A stretch of 5,197 nucleotides of DNA from Bacillota bacterium. GTDB taxonomy: Bacteria; Bacillota; Clostridia; Clostridiales; Clostridiaceae. Within the stretch, counting starts at the first letter, position 1, and the number at the start of each line of letters is the position of its first letter. The translations under genes were made by a program, and so were the position numbers. Below the pieces are notes generated by a model that saw only the letters and a list, made by a program, of their open reading frames with translations, was not told the origin of the DNA and did not search any database. This document shows positions 1 through 5,116 of this stretch, in pieces. The DNA lies in NCBI GenBank assembly GCA_023399035.1, contig JAEWQX010000122.1, forward strand, positions 1-5,197. Reading direction: 5' to 3'.

Positions 1-338
1 ACTGTATCTTCATCAGCTTTACCAGTTTCTAAGTTGAATAATACATCGTCATCTGTAAAGTTAACGCTGTTTTTACCGTAAGTTGTGAATTCAAAAGTAT
101 CAACATCGTCGATTTCTACATCTTTTGATCCATTTGAATAATAGATACCATTATCTTGAGCCTCATCTTTATATCCTTCGTAGATATACTTTCCATTGTT
201 AAATGCTTGAACTTGATCAAGATTTCCTTCTTGAGTTGCTAATTTTGTAGCAGCGTTTGCTGAAACAGCTGGTACTATTGAAGCTACTGCAGTACCTGCA
301 ACTAATAATGCTGTTAATTTGTTCATTCTTTTTATCAT
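1..338 (-). CDS. Secreted surface protein, N-terminal part (runs off the window)
   Basis: This is the first 112 codons of a gene whose 3' end lies beyond base 1. The start at 338 is chosen because GGAGG (346-350) sits 7 nt upstream; a second Met at residue 5 is too far from it. Residues 1 to about 29 form a Sec signal peptide: basic MIKR, a hydrophobic stretch, then a SANA|A-type cleavage site. The mature start resembles that of the 607-residue protein at 1129-2952. Both have a D-x-V..(N/D)G(K/R) segment, a (D/E)xGxYY motif, an acidic ID(D/S)(V/D)D stretch, and L(E/S)TGK(A/V)D(E/D) at similar positions. I infer paralogues, and that this one may also end in cell-wall-binding repeats, though that part is not visible. 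The function of the shared N-terminal domain is unknown to me. The protein is presumably exported and perhaps wall-attached. Confidence 0.88.
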   Translation of the reverse strand, partial: MIKRMNKLTALLVAGTAVASIVPAVSANAATKLATQEGNLDQVQAFNNGKYIYEGYKDEAQDNGIYYSNGSKDVEIDDVDTFEFTTYGKNSVNFTDDDVLFNLETGKADEDT

Positions 339-774
339 ATTCTTTCCTCCCGATATTTCTATCATTTTTCTTTCCCAGACCTTGTTTAAATTCCATCTAA
401 TTGCCTTATATATAATATAGAAATAGATAACTTTTTACTAAGTTTATAACTTAGTAATTGACGTCTATGATTCTTATACAAATGCTTCCATATAAAATAT
501 ACCATTAAACTGTTTTAAACAAGGATGTCGTTTTTTGTATTTTTTGTTATCGACAAGGTTATAATAACATAGGTATTTGCTTTTTGGAAGTGTTTTTACA
601 GTATTTTTTAATATAATTATAATTCCTGTTAAACCTTTTTATTCCTTTTAATATAAAAATAAGTCTAAATTCAGCCTATTTTTTGGTTTATTTTTTCTTT
701 AAATGTAATCTGAATTCATTCATTCAATAATTTGTCATGTATATATTTTGTGATAAATCATAATTAGCTTCATA
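339..774. other. Long non-coding stretch upstream of the partial secreted-protein gene
   Basis: These 436 bases are extremely AT-rich and hold no ORF I can support on either strand. They must contain the promoter of the gene starting at 338, but I see no convincing -35/-10 pair. The best minus-strand candidate is a weak TTAGTA, 16 nt, TATATT arrangement just downstream of the perfect inverted repeat at 435-457. Weaker structure includes TGTCG (526-530) facing CGACA (551-555). I see no clear terminator or known riboswitch. Confidence 0.6.
435..457. repeat. Perfect inverted repeat, 10-bp arms with 3-nt spacer
   Basis: TTACTAAGTT (435-444) and AACTTAGTAA (448-457) are exact reverse complements separated by TAT. 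The element lies about 100 bases upstream of the start codon at 338 and overlaps the weak candidate -35 of that gene. No T-run follows on the minus strand and the stem is AT-only at its ends, so it looks more like a dimeric regulator's operator than a terminator. The operator role is inference. Confidence 0.55.
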
Positions 775-986
775 TCATATAGTTATGTTTTTAGCCATAA
801 CCCCGTTAACTTGTAAATAATACCAGTTTTCATTAGTATCTTTTAACCATCCAGTTTGCATTATTCCATTAGCATTTAAGTAATACTAATTTTGTATCTA
901 TTTAACAAAAAATATTTAGATTTAATCCTAGCAGCCAATTTTTCAGCAGAATTAAAAAGACCGTTGCATAAAGATTAAGTCGCCAT
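775..986 (-). pseudogene. Decayed C-terminal cell-wall-binding repeats (gene remnant)
   Basis: The clearest part is 891-775. It translates as N-stop-YYLNANGIMQTGW followed by LKDTNENWYYLQVNGVMA, a near-perfect pair of GW/WYY choline-binding-type repeats. The first conserved Trp is TAG (886-888), one base from TGG. A TGA at 775-777 falls just where the usual TTIDGY ending would continue. Upstream, in another frame, 986-900 reads MAT-stop, then NG, LFNSAEKLAARIKSKY, which I align to the usual NSAGKMATGWIKS type of repeat with losses around GW and WYY; a frameshift joins the two parts near 890-902. An 18-base match (812-829 with 1265-1282) links it to the intact domain of the 607-residue protein. 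No start codon or ribosome binding site is left. It is probably the tail of a lost paralogue. Confidence is high for the core and moderate for the upstream extension. Confidence 0.75.
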
Positions 987-1022
987 ATAATAGTTCAATA
1001 TTTAAAATTCAAATACTATTAT
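987..1022. repeat. AT-rich inverted repeat, 8-bp arms
   Basis: ATAATAGT (987-994) and ACTATTAT (1015-1022) are exact reverse complements around a 20-nt loop. It lies between the 607-residue gene and the decayed repeat remnant. No T-run follows on the minus strand, so I do not call it a terminator. Its role is unknown and chance is possible in such AT-rich DNA. Confidence 0.3.
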
Positions 1023-1064
1023 GTACAGCTGTATTTCTTAGTGCTACAGTCCCTTTTAAAACTT

Positions 1065-1104
1065 TTATATTTTATATTTTATATTCTATATTCTATTTTC
1101 TATA
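1065..1104. repeat. Heptanucleotide tandem repeat, about 5.7 copies
   Basis: Successive 7-base units read TTATATT three times, then CTATATT, CTATTTT and a partial CTATA. The tract starts 25 bases past the stop codon of the 607-residue gene, on the 3' side of that minus-strand gene. Units are identical at one end and diverge at the other, typical of slippage-made repeats. No conventional terminator is visible for the upstream gene, so this tract lies in its presumed 3' untranslated region. Confidence 0.7.
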
Positions 1105-1128
1105 CAGATTTATCACTTTCTTAAATTA

Positions 1129-2952
1129 TTATTTAATCCATGCTCCATTGCTTCCTAATCTGTATCCATCAATTGTTGTGTTGGAAAGCATCTTCCCTGA
1201 ATTATCACAATAATACCAAGTACCGTTATTATTTACCCATCCAGTAGCCATTGCCCCTGATGAATGTAAATAATACCAGTTTCCTCCATCCAGAAGCCAT
1301 CCTGTCTTCATTTCTCCTGATGACTGCATATAATACCATGTTCCATTTATCTTTTTCCAGCCAGTCTGCATGATTCCAGTAGAAGGATCCATGTAGTACC
1401 ATACACCATTAAGTGACAGCCATCCTTTATGTGTACTTCCATCACTATCAATATATGTCCATGTACGAGTCTCTGAATTAGCAGCCCATCCCGGTTTAAC
1501 AGAACTATTATTATTATTATTATTATTATTATTGCTGCTGTTGTTATTGTTGTCAGAACTATTTCCAGAACCATTTGTGCTGCCACTGCCATTATCGATT
1601 ATGTCACCTTGTACATCATCATAGCTTGTCCCACCTATTACAGCATAAACATTATCGCTTCCAGACCATACGACTATATTATCCTTATCATAAACAGATA
1701 AATTATCATAATCTTCATCTATAGTATAGACTTTTTCAAAATCTTCATCATTATCAAATTTACGTATATAACCATCTGTCAATACCCATAAGTTTCCGTT
1801 TGTATCAATATCAACAGCTCCTTCATTACTTGAAGTATTTACAGTGTCTCTGTTACCCCTATTTATATAATTAAAAGAATTTTTGCTCTTTAATTCTATA
1901 ATTTCAGCTTCAACTGATTTTGAATCAATCTTATAATTTATTAATTTTCCATCTGCTACTGTGAACCCATCTTCACTATCATTTAATAAATCTATTTTCT
2001 TACCATCTCTATCCGCAAGAATATAGCTAGTCACATTTTTGGCATATTTAATTCCATCAATTTTAGAAGAAGATTGATTTTTAGAAATAACCTGTATAAC
2101 ATCAAAACTTACAGTCGAACCATTATCAGATACTTCAATAGCATTTGTTTTATCATCTAATTCAAGACCATTTACTGATTTTATGGTAACCCAAGTATCA
2201 CTTACCTTTAGAGTTATTTTTGCTAATCTGTAAATATTAGAGGAGTCTTGTCCAATAACTTTAGTATTAGAAACACTTCCTGATACCTTTTGATCAGCCT
2301 TATTTGTATTTTCTATAGTAGCAGTTTTGCTATTGCTTAATTTAACTTTTATCTTCCCTAAATTGTAATCTGCATCAATATATTTTCCCTTTTTATTCGT
2401 ATATACAGTTAATGCTTCAGCTCCTCCATTTAATGAATCAGAAGCTTCCTTTGGTTTATATTGAGCACCATACCATCCTTCAGAAAACTTAGGAGCAGGA
2501 AGTACTTTTACATCCTTTACTTCTTTTGCATCTAACGAATCATATCTTCCATCATTGTCAGATTTAATATTATTTCTTAAAGCAACAGATGCATCATCCT
2601 TTTCACTTTCCTCGATATTTTTATCATCTACTTTTCCTGTTGATAAATCAACATAATAATCACCATCATTTACACTTATATAACTACTTCCAACAATATT
2701 TATCTTATCGTCAGAATCAATATCTTTTAATTCTTTATATGTACCATCATGAAAATAATATGCCCCTTCATCTTTACTCTTAGGCTCACCAGCTATATAG
2801 AATCTGCCATCCTTGTAAGCTACAGCATCATAAATTTGTCCTTTAATTGATTTTACAGTATCTGAAGTCGCAGCCATTGCAGTTCCTGGAATCATAGAAC
2901 TTATTGATGCAGCTACAAGCATAAGTGCAGCGATCTTACTTTTTCTTATCAT
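1129..2952 (-). CDS. Secreted cell-wall-binding repeat protein, 607 residues
   Basis: The start at 2952 is followed by a clear signal peptide, residues 1-27 (basic MIRKSK, hydrophobic core, AMA|A cleavage), so the product is exported. Residues about 28-450 form a large acidic region I cannot assign to a named family. Its late part (about 370-450) has short repeated strands such as GNLWVLTDG and DNIVVWSG that could be beta-propeller-like blades (inference). Residues about 455-488 are a Gly/Ser/Asn linker with nine Asn in a row at 474-482. Residues 489-607 contain five GW modules (W489, W511, W532, W552, W572) with WYY motifs at 518, 539, 559 and 579, and end in TTIDGYRLGSNGAWIK. This is the CW_binding_1/choline-binding repeat type, which attaches proteins non-covalently to wall polymers. 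No catalytic domain is recognisable. It is probably monocistronic. It is paralogous at the N-terminus to the gene at 1-338. Confidence 0.92.
   Translation of the reverse strand: MIRKSKIAALMLVAASISSMIPGTAMAATSDTVKSIKGQIYDAVAYKDGRFYIAGEPKSKDEGAYYFHDGTYKELKDIDSDDKINIVGSSYISVNDGDYYVDLSTGKVDDKNIEESEKDDASVALRNNIKSDNDGRYDSLDAKEVKDVKVLPAPKFSEGWYGAQYKPKEASDSLNGGAEALTVYTNKKGKYIDADYNLGKIKVKLSNSKTATIENTNKADQKVSGSVSNTKVIGQDSSNIYRLAKITLKVSDTWVTIKSVNGLELDDKTNAIEVSDNGSTVSFDVIQVISKNQSSSKIDGIKYAKNVTSYILADRDGKKIDLLNDSEDGFTVADGKLINYKIDSKSVEAEIIELKSKNSFNYINRGNRDTVNTSSNEGAVDIDTNGNLWVLTDGYIRKFDNDEDFEKVYTIDEDYDNLSVYDKDNIVVWSGSDNVYAVIGGTSYDDVQGDIIDNGSGSTNGSGNSSDNNNNSSNNNNNNNNNSSVKPGWAANSETRTWTYIDSDGSTHKGWLSLNGVWYYMDPSTGIMQTGWKKINGTWYYMQSSGEMKTGWLLDGGNWYYLHSSGAMATGWVNNNGTWYYCDNSGKMLSNTTIDGYRLGSNGAWIK
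1186..1488 (-). repeat. Cell-wall-binding (choline-binding-type) repeat array inside the 607-residue gene
   Basis: Five modules of about 20 residues each begin with GW (W489, 511, 532, 552, 572). The last four carry the pattern GW-x(2-3)-NG-x-WYY-x(2)-SG-x-M-x-T, while the first is more divergent (TWTYIDSDGSTHKGW). The repeats match the PF01473-type consensus by eye. They are the intact counterpart of the decayed copies at 775-986. Confidence 0.85.
1507..1533 (-). repeat. (AAT)9 in-frame microsatellite encoding nine Asn
   Basis: Nine identical AAT codons (ATT on the plus strand) encode Asn474-482 in the linker between the N-terminal region and the wall-binding repeats. The flanks also use Asn/Ser codons but less uniformly. 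A pure triplet tract changes length by slippage without breaking the frame, so linker length may vary between strains. Confidence 0.9.
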
Positions 2953-2959
2953 TTTTATT

Positions 2960-2964
2960 CCCCC
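2960..2964 (-). promoter_or_regulatory. Unusual ribosome binding site GGGGG for the 607-residue protein
   Basis: Seven nt upstream of the ATG at 2952 the only purine-rich block is GGGGGAA rather than the GGAGG seen before the partial gene at 338 and the HEPN and MNT genes at 4961 and 4440. Spacing is normal and the signal peptide starts right at this ATG, so the start is accepted. Confidence 0.55.
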
Positions 2965-2978
2965 AACATTTTTTAGTC

Positions 2979-3046
2979 ATTATATGTGATTATATCATAT
3001 TTTATATTTCATTCCATATAAAACCTAATAATCACAATTTTGTCCA
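2979..3046 (-). promoter_or_regulatory. Candidate promoter region of the 607-residue gene
   Basis: Reading on the minus strand, TGGACA (3041-3046, one mismatch to TTGACA) is followed after exactly 17 nt by TTTTAT (3018-3023, four of six to TATAAT). Further downstream two perfect TATAAT boxes (2989-2994 and 2979-2984) lie 10 bases apart but lack good -35 partners. Any of these would give a leader ending at the ribosome binding site at 2960-2964. Which one is used cannot be decided from sequence. Confidence 0.45.
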
Positions 3047-3074
3047 TGATTATTTATTATCCTGCAAAATGAAC

Positions 3075-3116
3075 AAAAAATAAGAAGCAGATCTGTAAAT
3101 TTTTAATCCGCTTCTT
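3075..3116 (-). terminator. Rho-independent terminator of the HEPN/MNT operon
   Basis: On the minus strand, AAGAAGCGGAT (3116-3106) pairs with ATCTGCTTCTT (3092-3082). This gives an 11-bp stem with one G-U pair and a 13-nt loop, followed by ATTTTTT (3081-3075). It begins 24 bases after the stop codon at 3140 and separates the HEPN/MNT cluster from the surface-protein gene. Confidence 0.85.
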
Positions 3117-3139
3117 CTACCAATTTTTAATTTATAAGG

Positions 3140-3583
3140 CTATTTTAATTCAAGATAAATTTTTTCTTCTGATATATTTAAAAACATCTTTAAAAAACAT
3201 AATTCTGTCTTACAAATTTTTATTATTCTCTCACGTGCTAATTTTCTCTGATAATAATCATGGGTATATCTATTTCTGATTTTTACTATACTCTGAAGTT
3301 TTTTTGAATCTTGTTTAGAAATGAATCCAAAATCGCTAGATAATTCAATAATTTCAGGTCCTGATTTATTAGGAATATAATTTTCAGTTGTCACAAGATA
3401 TGTTTCACACATATCTATTATAAATTCACAAAAAGAATTAAAATATGAAATCATAGCTTCCTCTATAATATCATCAGTTCCATCCGGATTTCTTTTGAGA
3501 CATTCTTTTATCTTAAGCAAAAATACTTTGATTTCACAAAATTTTGATTCTAGTTTCTCCTTTTTATACTTATAATAAACCAT
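3140..3583 (-). CDS. HEPN-domain protein, HepT-like (putative RNase toxin), second copy
   Basis: The product is 147 residues, a usual size for HepT/DUF86 proteins, and mostly predicted alpha-helix. The diagnostic motif is R103-N-R-Y-T-H108-D-Y110, i.e. R-x4-H-x-Y. In HEPN RNases the Arg and His form the active site; in HepT the Tyr is the residue modified by the partner MNT. Other conserved blocks are the N-terminal YYKYKKEKLESKF and the helix around residues 54-69 (FIIDMCETYLVTTENY), both shared with the HEPN protein at 4503-4961. The start at 3583 overlaps the end of the nucleotidyltransferase gene by 14 nt, with GGAG (3594-3597) 10 nt upstream, so translation is probably coupled. It is the last gene of the operon. 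By family knowledge it would cleave RNA (tRNA in characterised HepT) unless neutralised; this substrate is not shown here. Confidence 0.85.
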   Translation of the reverse strand: MVYYKYKKEKLESKFCEIKVFLLKIKECLKRNPDGTDDIIEEAMISYFNSFCEFIIDMCETYLVTTENYIPNKSGPEIIELSSDFGFISKQDSKKLQSIVKIRNRYTHDYYQRKLARERIIKICKTELCFLKMFLNISEEKIYLELK

Positions 3584-3995
3584 TTTTTATTGGCTCCAGG
3601 TCTTTCAAATTTTCATTTCTAATAATTTTCAATGGTTCTCTGTCTCTTTTAAAAGCAGAATATCCAAGTACATAATCTAAATATTTTTCTTCATCAAATA
3701 TTATTTTATCCTTACTCATAAGTAAAAGTTCACTAAATGGATAATTAAATTCATGTATAAAAGTATAATGAATATTATTATGATTAAAGTATCCCGGTAA
3801 AATGCTGTCTAAATACTCTTCAATTTCAAACTCTTCATTAAAATCTAATTCTTTTTTTAGAAGTATCATAACATCAATATCACTTCTGTTCTTATCAAAA
3901 CACTCTTCATGATAACTTCCAAATATTCCTATAGATAAAACATCATTTAAATATTCATTATTTAACGGACAATCTTTTATCATTAATTTCTCCAT
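3570..3995 (-). CDS. Minimal nucleotidyltransferase, MntA-like (putative antitoxin), second copy
   Basis: The product is 141 residues. The N-terminal half shows the polymerase-beta-type nucleotidyltransferase core: SIGIFGSY, then G26-S27-x11-D39-I-D41, with hydrophobic strand VMILLKK. D39 and D41 would bind metal. The third acidic residue common in this fold is not obvious; the expected strand reads I-H76-Y-T-F. ATG 3995 has GGAG (4004-4007) 8 nt upstream. ATG at 3983 (residue 5) also has a GGAG 6 nt ahead, so a start four residues later is possible. A C-terminal tail of about 23 residues beyond the other copy runs into the HEPN gene, giving the 14-nt overlap. By analogy with type VII systems it would transfer AMP from ATP to the Tyr of the HEPN R-x4-H-x-Y motif. 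The pairing with the overlapping HEPN gene is very likely; the activity is inferred. Confidence 0.83.
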   Translation of the reverse strand: MEKLMIKDCPLNNEYLNDVLSIGIFGSYHEECFDKNRSDIDVMILLKKELDFNEEFEIEEYLDSILPGYFNHNNIHYTFIHEFNYPFSELLLMSKDKIIFDEEKYLDYVLGYSAFKRDREPLKIIRNENLKDLEPIKNGLL

Positions 3996-4056
3996 TTTAA
4001 TTTCTCCCTTCGAATAAAATCTAATTCAAAGACTATTCATATGAGTAACATAATAA

Positions 4057-4440
4057 TTATTCATTATTTCTAAGAAACTTATTCACATAAAGCCTAAAAT
4101 CAATTTCCCTTTGAAAATCATATATTATTTTATTACAACTCTCTATATACGCTCTTGCGAAAACAGTATCAAATTCATTCATATATAAAAAAGTAAGATG
4201 TACATCTTCATATGCAAAAAAATTCTGTAATTTTGGGATAAGAATGTCTTCCAATTCAAATTCAAAATTTACATCTCTTTTAGATTTTATAAGTATCAAT
4301 ACATCTATATCACTTCGATTTTTTATCCAAAACTTAGTATTATAACTTCCAATCACAGCCATAGATACAATATTTTCATGAATAGGCTTTGAATCATTAA
4401 AATCTTTTAATAAAATAATGGTGTTTTCAGATTTGCTCAC
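4057..4440 (-). CDS. Minimal nucleotidyltransferase, MntA-like (putative antitoxin), first copy
   Basis: The product is 127 residues starting with GTG at 4440; GGAGG (4448-4452) is 7 nt upstream. The core motif is G31-S32-x11-D44-I-D46 in VSMAVIGSY...NRSDIDVLILIK, the same spacing as the copy at 3570-3995, with which it aligns along its whole length (NRSDIDV identical; later (V/I)H(L/Y)TF). As in that copy, a His (H81) occupies the strand where a third acidic ligand might be expected. It ends about where the other copy begins its extra tail. It follows the HEPN gene by 62 nt and precedes the second nucleotidyltransferase gene by 61 nt, with no terminator between. Likely partner is the upstream HEPN protein, but crosstalk with the downstream one is possible. 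Function as an AMP-transferring antitoxin is inferred from family. Confidence 0.82.
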   Translation of the reverse strand: MSKSENTIILLKDFNDSKPIHENIVSMAVIGSYNTKFWIKNRSDIDVLILIKSKRDVNFEFELEDILIPKLQNFFAYEDVHLTFLYMNEFDTVFARAYIESCNKIIYDFQREIDFRLYVNKFLRNNE

Positions 4441-4447
4441 CAGTCAT

Positions 4448-4452
4448 CCTCC
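4448..4452 (-). promoter_or_regulatory. Ribosome binding site that fixes the GTG start at 4440
   Basis: GGAGG lies 7 nt before GTG. An ATG at 4447 directly abuts the GGAGG, is in another frame and meets TGA after six codons, so it is not the start. Confidence 0.65.
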
Positions 4453-4467
4453 CTATAATCTAACATG

Positions 4468-4487
4468 TAAGTGTAGTATCTCACTTA
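4468..4487. repeat. Short inverted repeat between HEPN and MNT genes
   Basis: TAAGTG (4468-4473) and CACTTA (4482-4487) face each other across 8 nt in the 62-nt gap between the first HEPN and first MNT genes. It is too weak and lacks a T-run to be a terminator. It could tune relative expression of the two genes, or be chance. Confidence 0.3.
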
Positions 4488-4502
4488 TCCATCTCATACC
4501 AC

Positions 4503-4961
4503 CTAACACTGTATCCTCTTACTTTTTAAGTGTACTTCCGTCTCGCTTATTTCCAAAAATATATCAATATATATCACTTCGTTAAAGCAGCATTTAAAAA
4601 TATCCTGTTCCACACTTTCTCTTTTATAATAATCATGTGTATATCTATTTCTCAATCTTACTATCTTCGTTAAAAATTCACATAAAGAATCATCAAAAAA
4701 ATCATGAATCCTTGCCCTTTTTATAAGCTCCATTGATGTACATCCATCAACATAATTATCAGTCATAACAAGAAATGTTTCACACATATCGATTATGTAT
4801 TCAGTTAAATCCTGAAAATACCCTAAAATAGAACGCCTCAAAAATATAGAGTTTGTTTTGTTATATTCTTTCATAGCTCCAATAAGTAAAGCTAACGTAT
4901 CTTTAGAAACCAAAAATTTCTGCTCTAATCTCTCTTTTTTATATTTATAATAAGGCGACAT
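4503..4961 (-). CDS. HEPN-domain protein, HepT-like (putative RNase toxin), first copy
   Basis: The product is 152 residues from ATG 4961. An ATG six codons earlier (4979) exists, but GGAGG (4967-4971) is 5 nt before 4961, and the protein then begins MSPYYKYKKERLEQKF, matching MVYYKYKKEKLESKF of the HEPN copy at 3140-3583. The R-x4-H-x-Y motif is R104-N-R-Y-T-H109-D-Y111. The helix block around residues 54-70 (EYIIDMCETFLVMTDNY) is also shared. Helical, HEPN/DUF86-type. Family knowledge: Arg/His make the RNase active site and the Tyr is the target for AMP addition by the MNT partner. It is the first gene of the four-gene operon, followed 62 nt later by an MNT gene. Compared with the other HEPN it has a short basic/Cys tail (KSKRIQC). 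RNase activity is inferred, not shown. Confidence 0.85.
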   Translation of the reverse strand: MSPYYKYKKERLEQKFLVSKDTLALLIGAMKEYNKTNSIFLRRSILGYFQDLTEYIIDMCETFLVMTDNYVDGCTSMELIKRARIHDFFDDSLCEFLTKIVRLRNRYTHDYYKRESVEQDIFKCCFNEVIYIDIFLEISETEVHLKSKRIQC

Positions 4962-4966
4962 ATTTC

Positions 4967-4971
4967 CCTCC
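4967..4971 (-). promoter_or_regulatory. Ribosome binding site that decides the start of the first HEPN gene
   Basis: GGAGG followed by GAAAT leads directly into ATG at 4961. Starting instead at the ATG at 4979 would place this site inside the coding sequence and leave that start with no purine-rich site at a normal distance. Confidence 0.75.
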
Positions 4972-5070
4972 AAAATCATATTTTATCTATATATTTTTCA
5001 AATCAAATACACATACAATAATAACAAATAAATCTTCTATGGTAGTACAACCTCAATATATACAATATTT

Positions 5071-5100
5071 ATTATATATATTCTAATTAACAATGTACAA
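5071..5100 (-). promoter_or_regulatory. Candidate promoter of the HEPN/MNT operon
   Basis: On the minus strand TTGTAC (5095-5100) is followed after 18 nt by a perfect TATAAT (5071-5076). Transcription would start near 5064 and give a leader of about 100 nt before the start at 4961. The -35 is four of six to TTGACA and lies inside the heptamer repeat at 5089-5116. Confidence 0.45.
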
Positions 5101-5116
5101 TTGACAATGGACAATT
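5089..5116. repeat. Four tandem heptamers NACAAT(G/T) over the candidate -35
   Basis: Units on the plus strand are AACAATG, TACAATT, GACAATG and GACAATT; read as pairs they form two 13-nt direct repeats (5090-5102 and 5104-5116, one mismatch). TGTACAATT recurs at 5131-5139. The position upstream of the operon suggests a regulator-binding array or a slippage-derived intergenic repeat. Confidence 0.6.

Noticed and set aside
380..524. 11-bp inverted repeat CCTTGTTTAAA (380-390) and TTTAAACAAGG (514-524)
   Set aside because: The arms are 123 bases apart and AT-rich; a match of this length is expected about once by chance in a non-coding region this size and composition.
987..1022. Inverted repeat as terminator of the 607-residue gene
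   Set aside because: The stem is AT-rich with a 20-nt loop and no T-run follows on the minus strand.
1065..1104. CRISPR-like array
   Set aside because: Units are 7 bases and contiguous with no spacers; nothing in the window has repeat-spacer structure or cas genes.
1347..1592. Open frame of 81 codons on the minus strand
   Set aside because: It lies wholly inside the 607-residue gene in another frame. Its Ile-rich run is simply the (AAT)9 tract read out of frame.
2589..2783. Open frame of 64 codons on the plus strand
   Set aside because: It is antisense to the 607-residue gene, has His/Tyr-rich low-complexity composition from reversed Asp codons, and no ribosome binding site.
4430..4447. 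ATG at 4447 as start of the first MNT gene
   Set aside because: It is out of frame, abuts the ribosome binding site and ends at TGA after six codons.
4962..4979. Six-codon longer start for the first HEPN gene
   Set aside because: The GGAGG at 4967-4971 would be inside the coding sequence, and homology with the second HEPN protein begins at the later Met.
5101..5106. Perfect TTGACA on the plus strand
   Set aside because: No TATAAT-like box follows at 16-18 nt, no plus-strand gene is present before the window ends, and it arises within the heptamer repeat.
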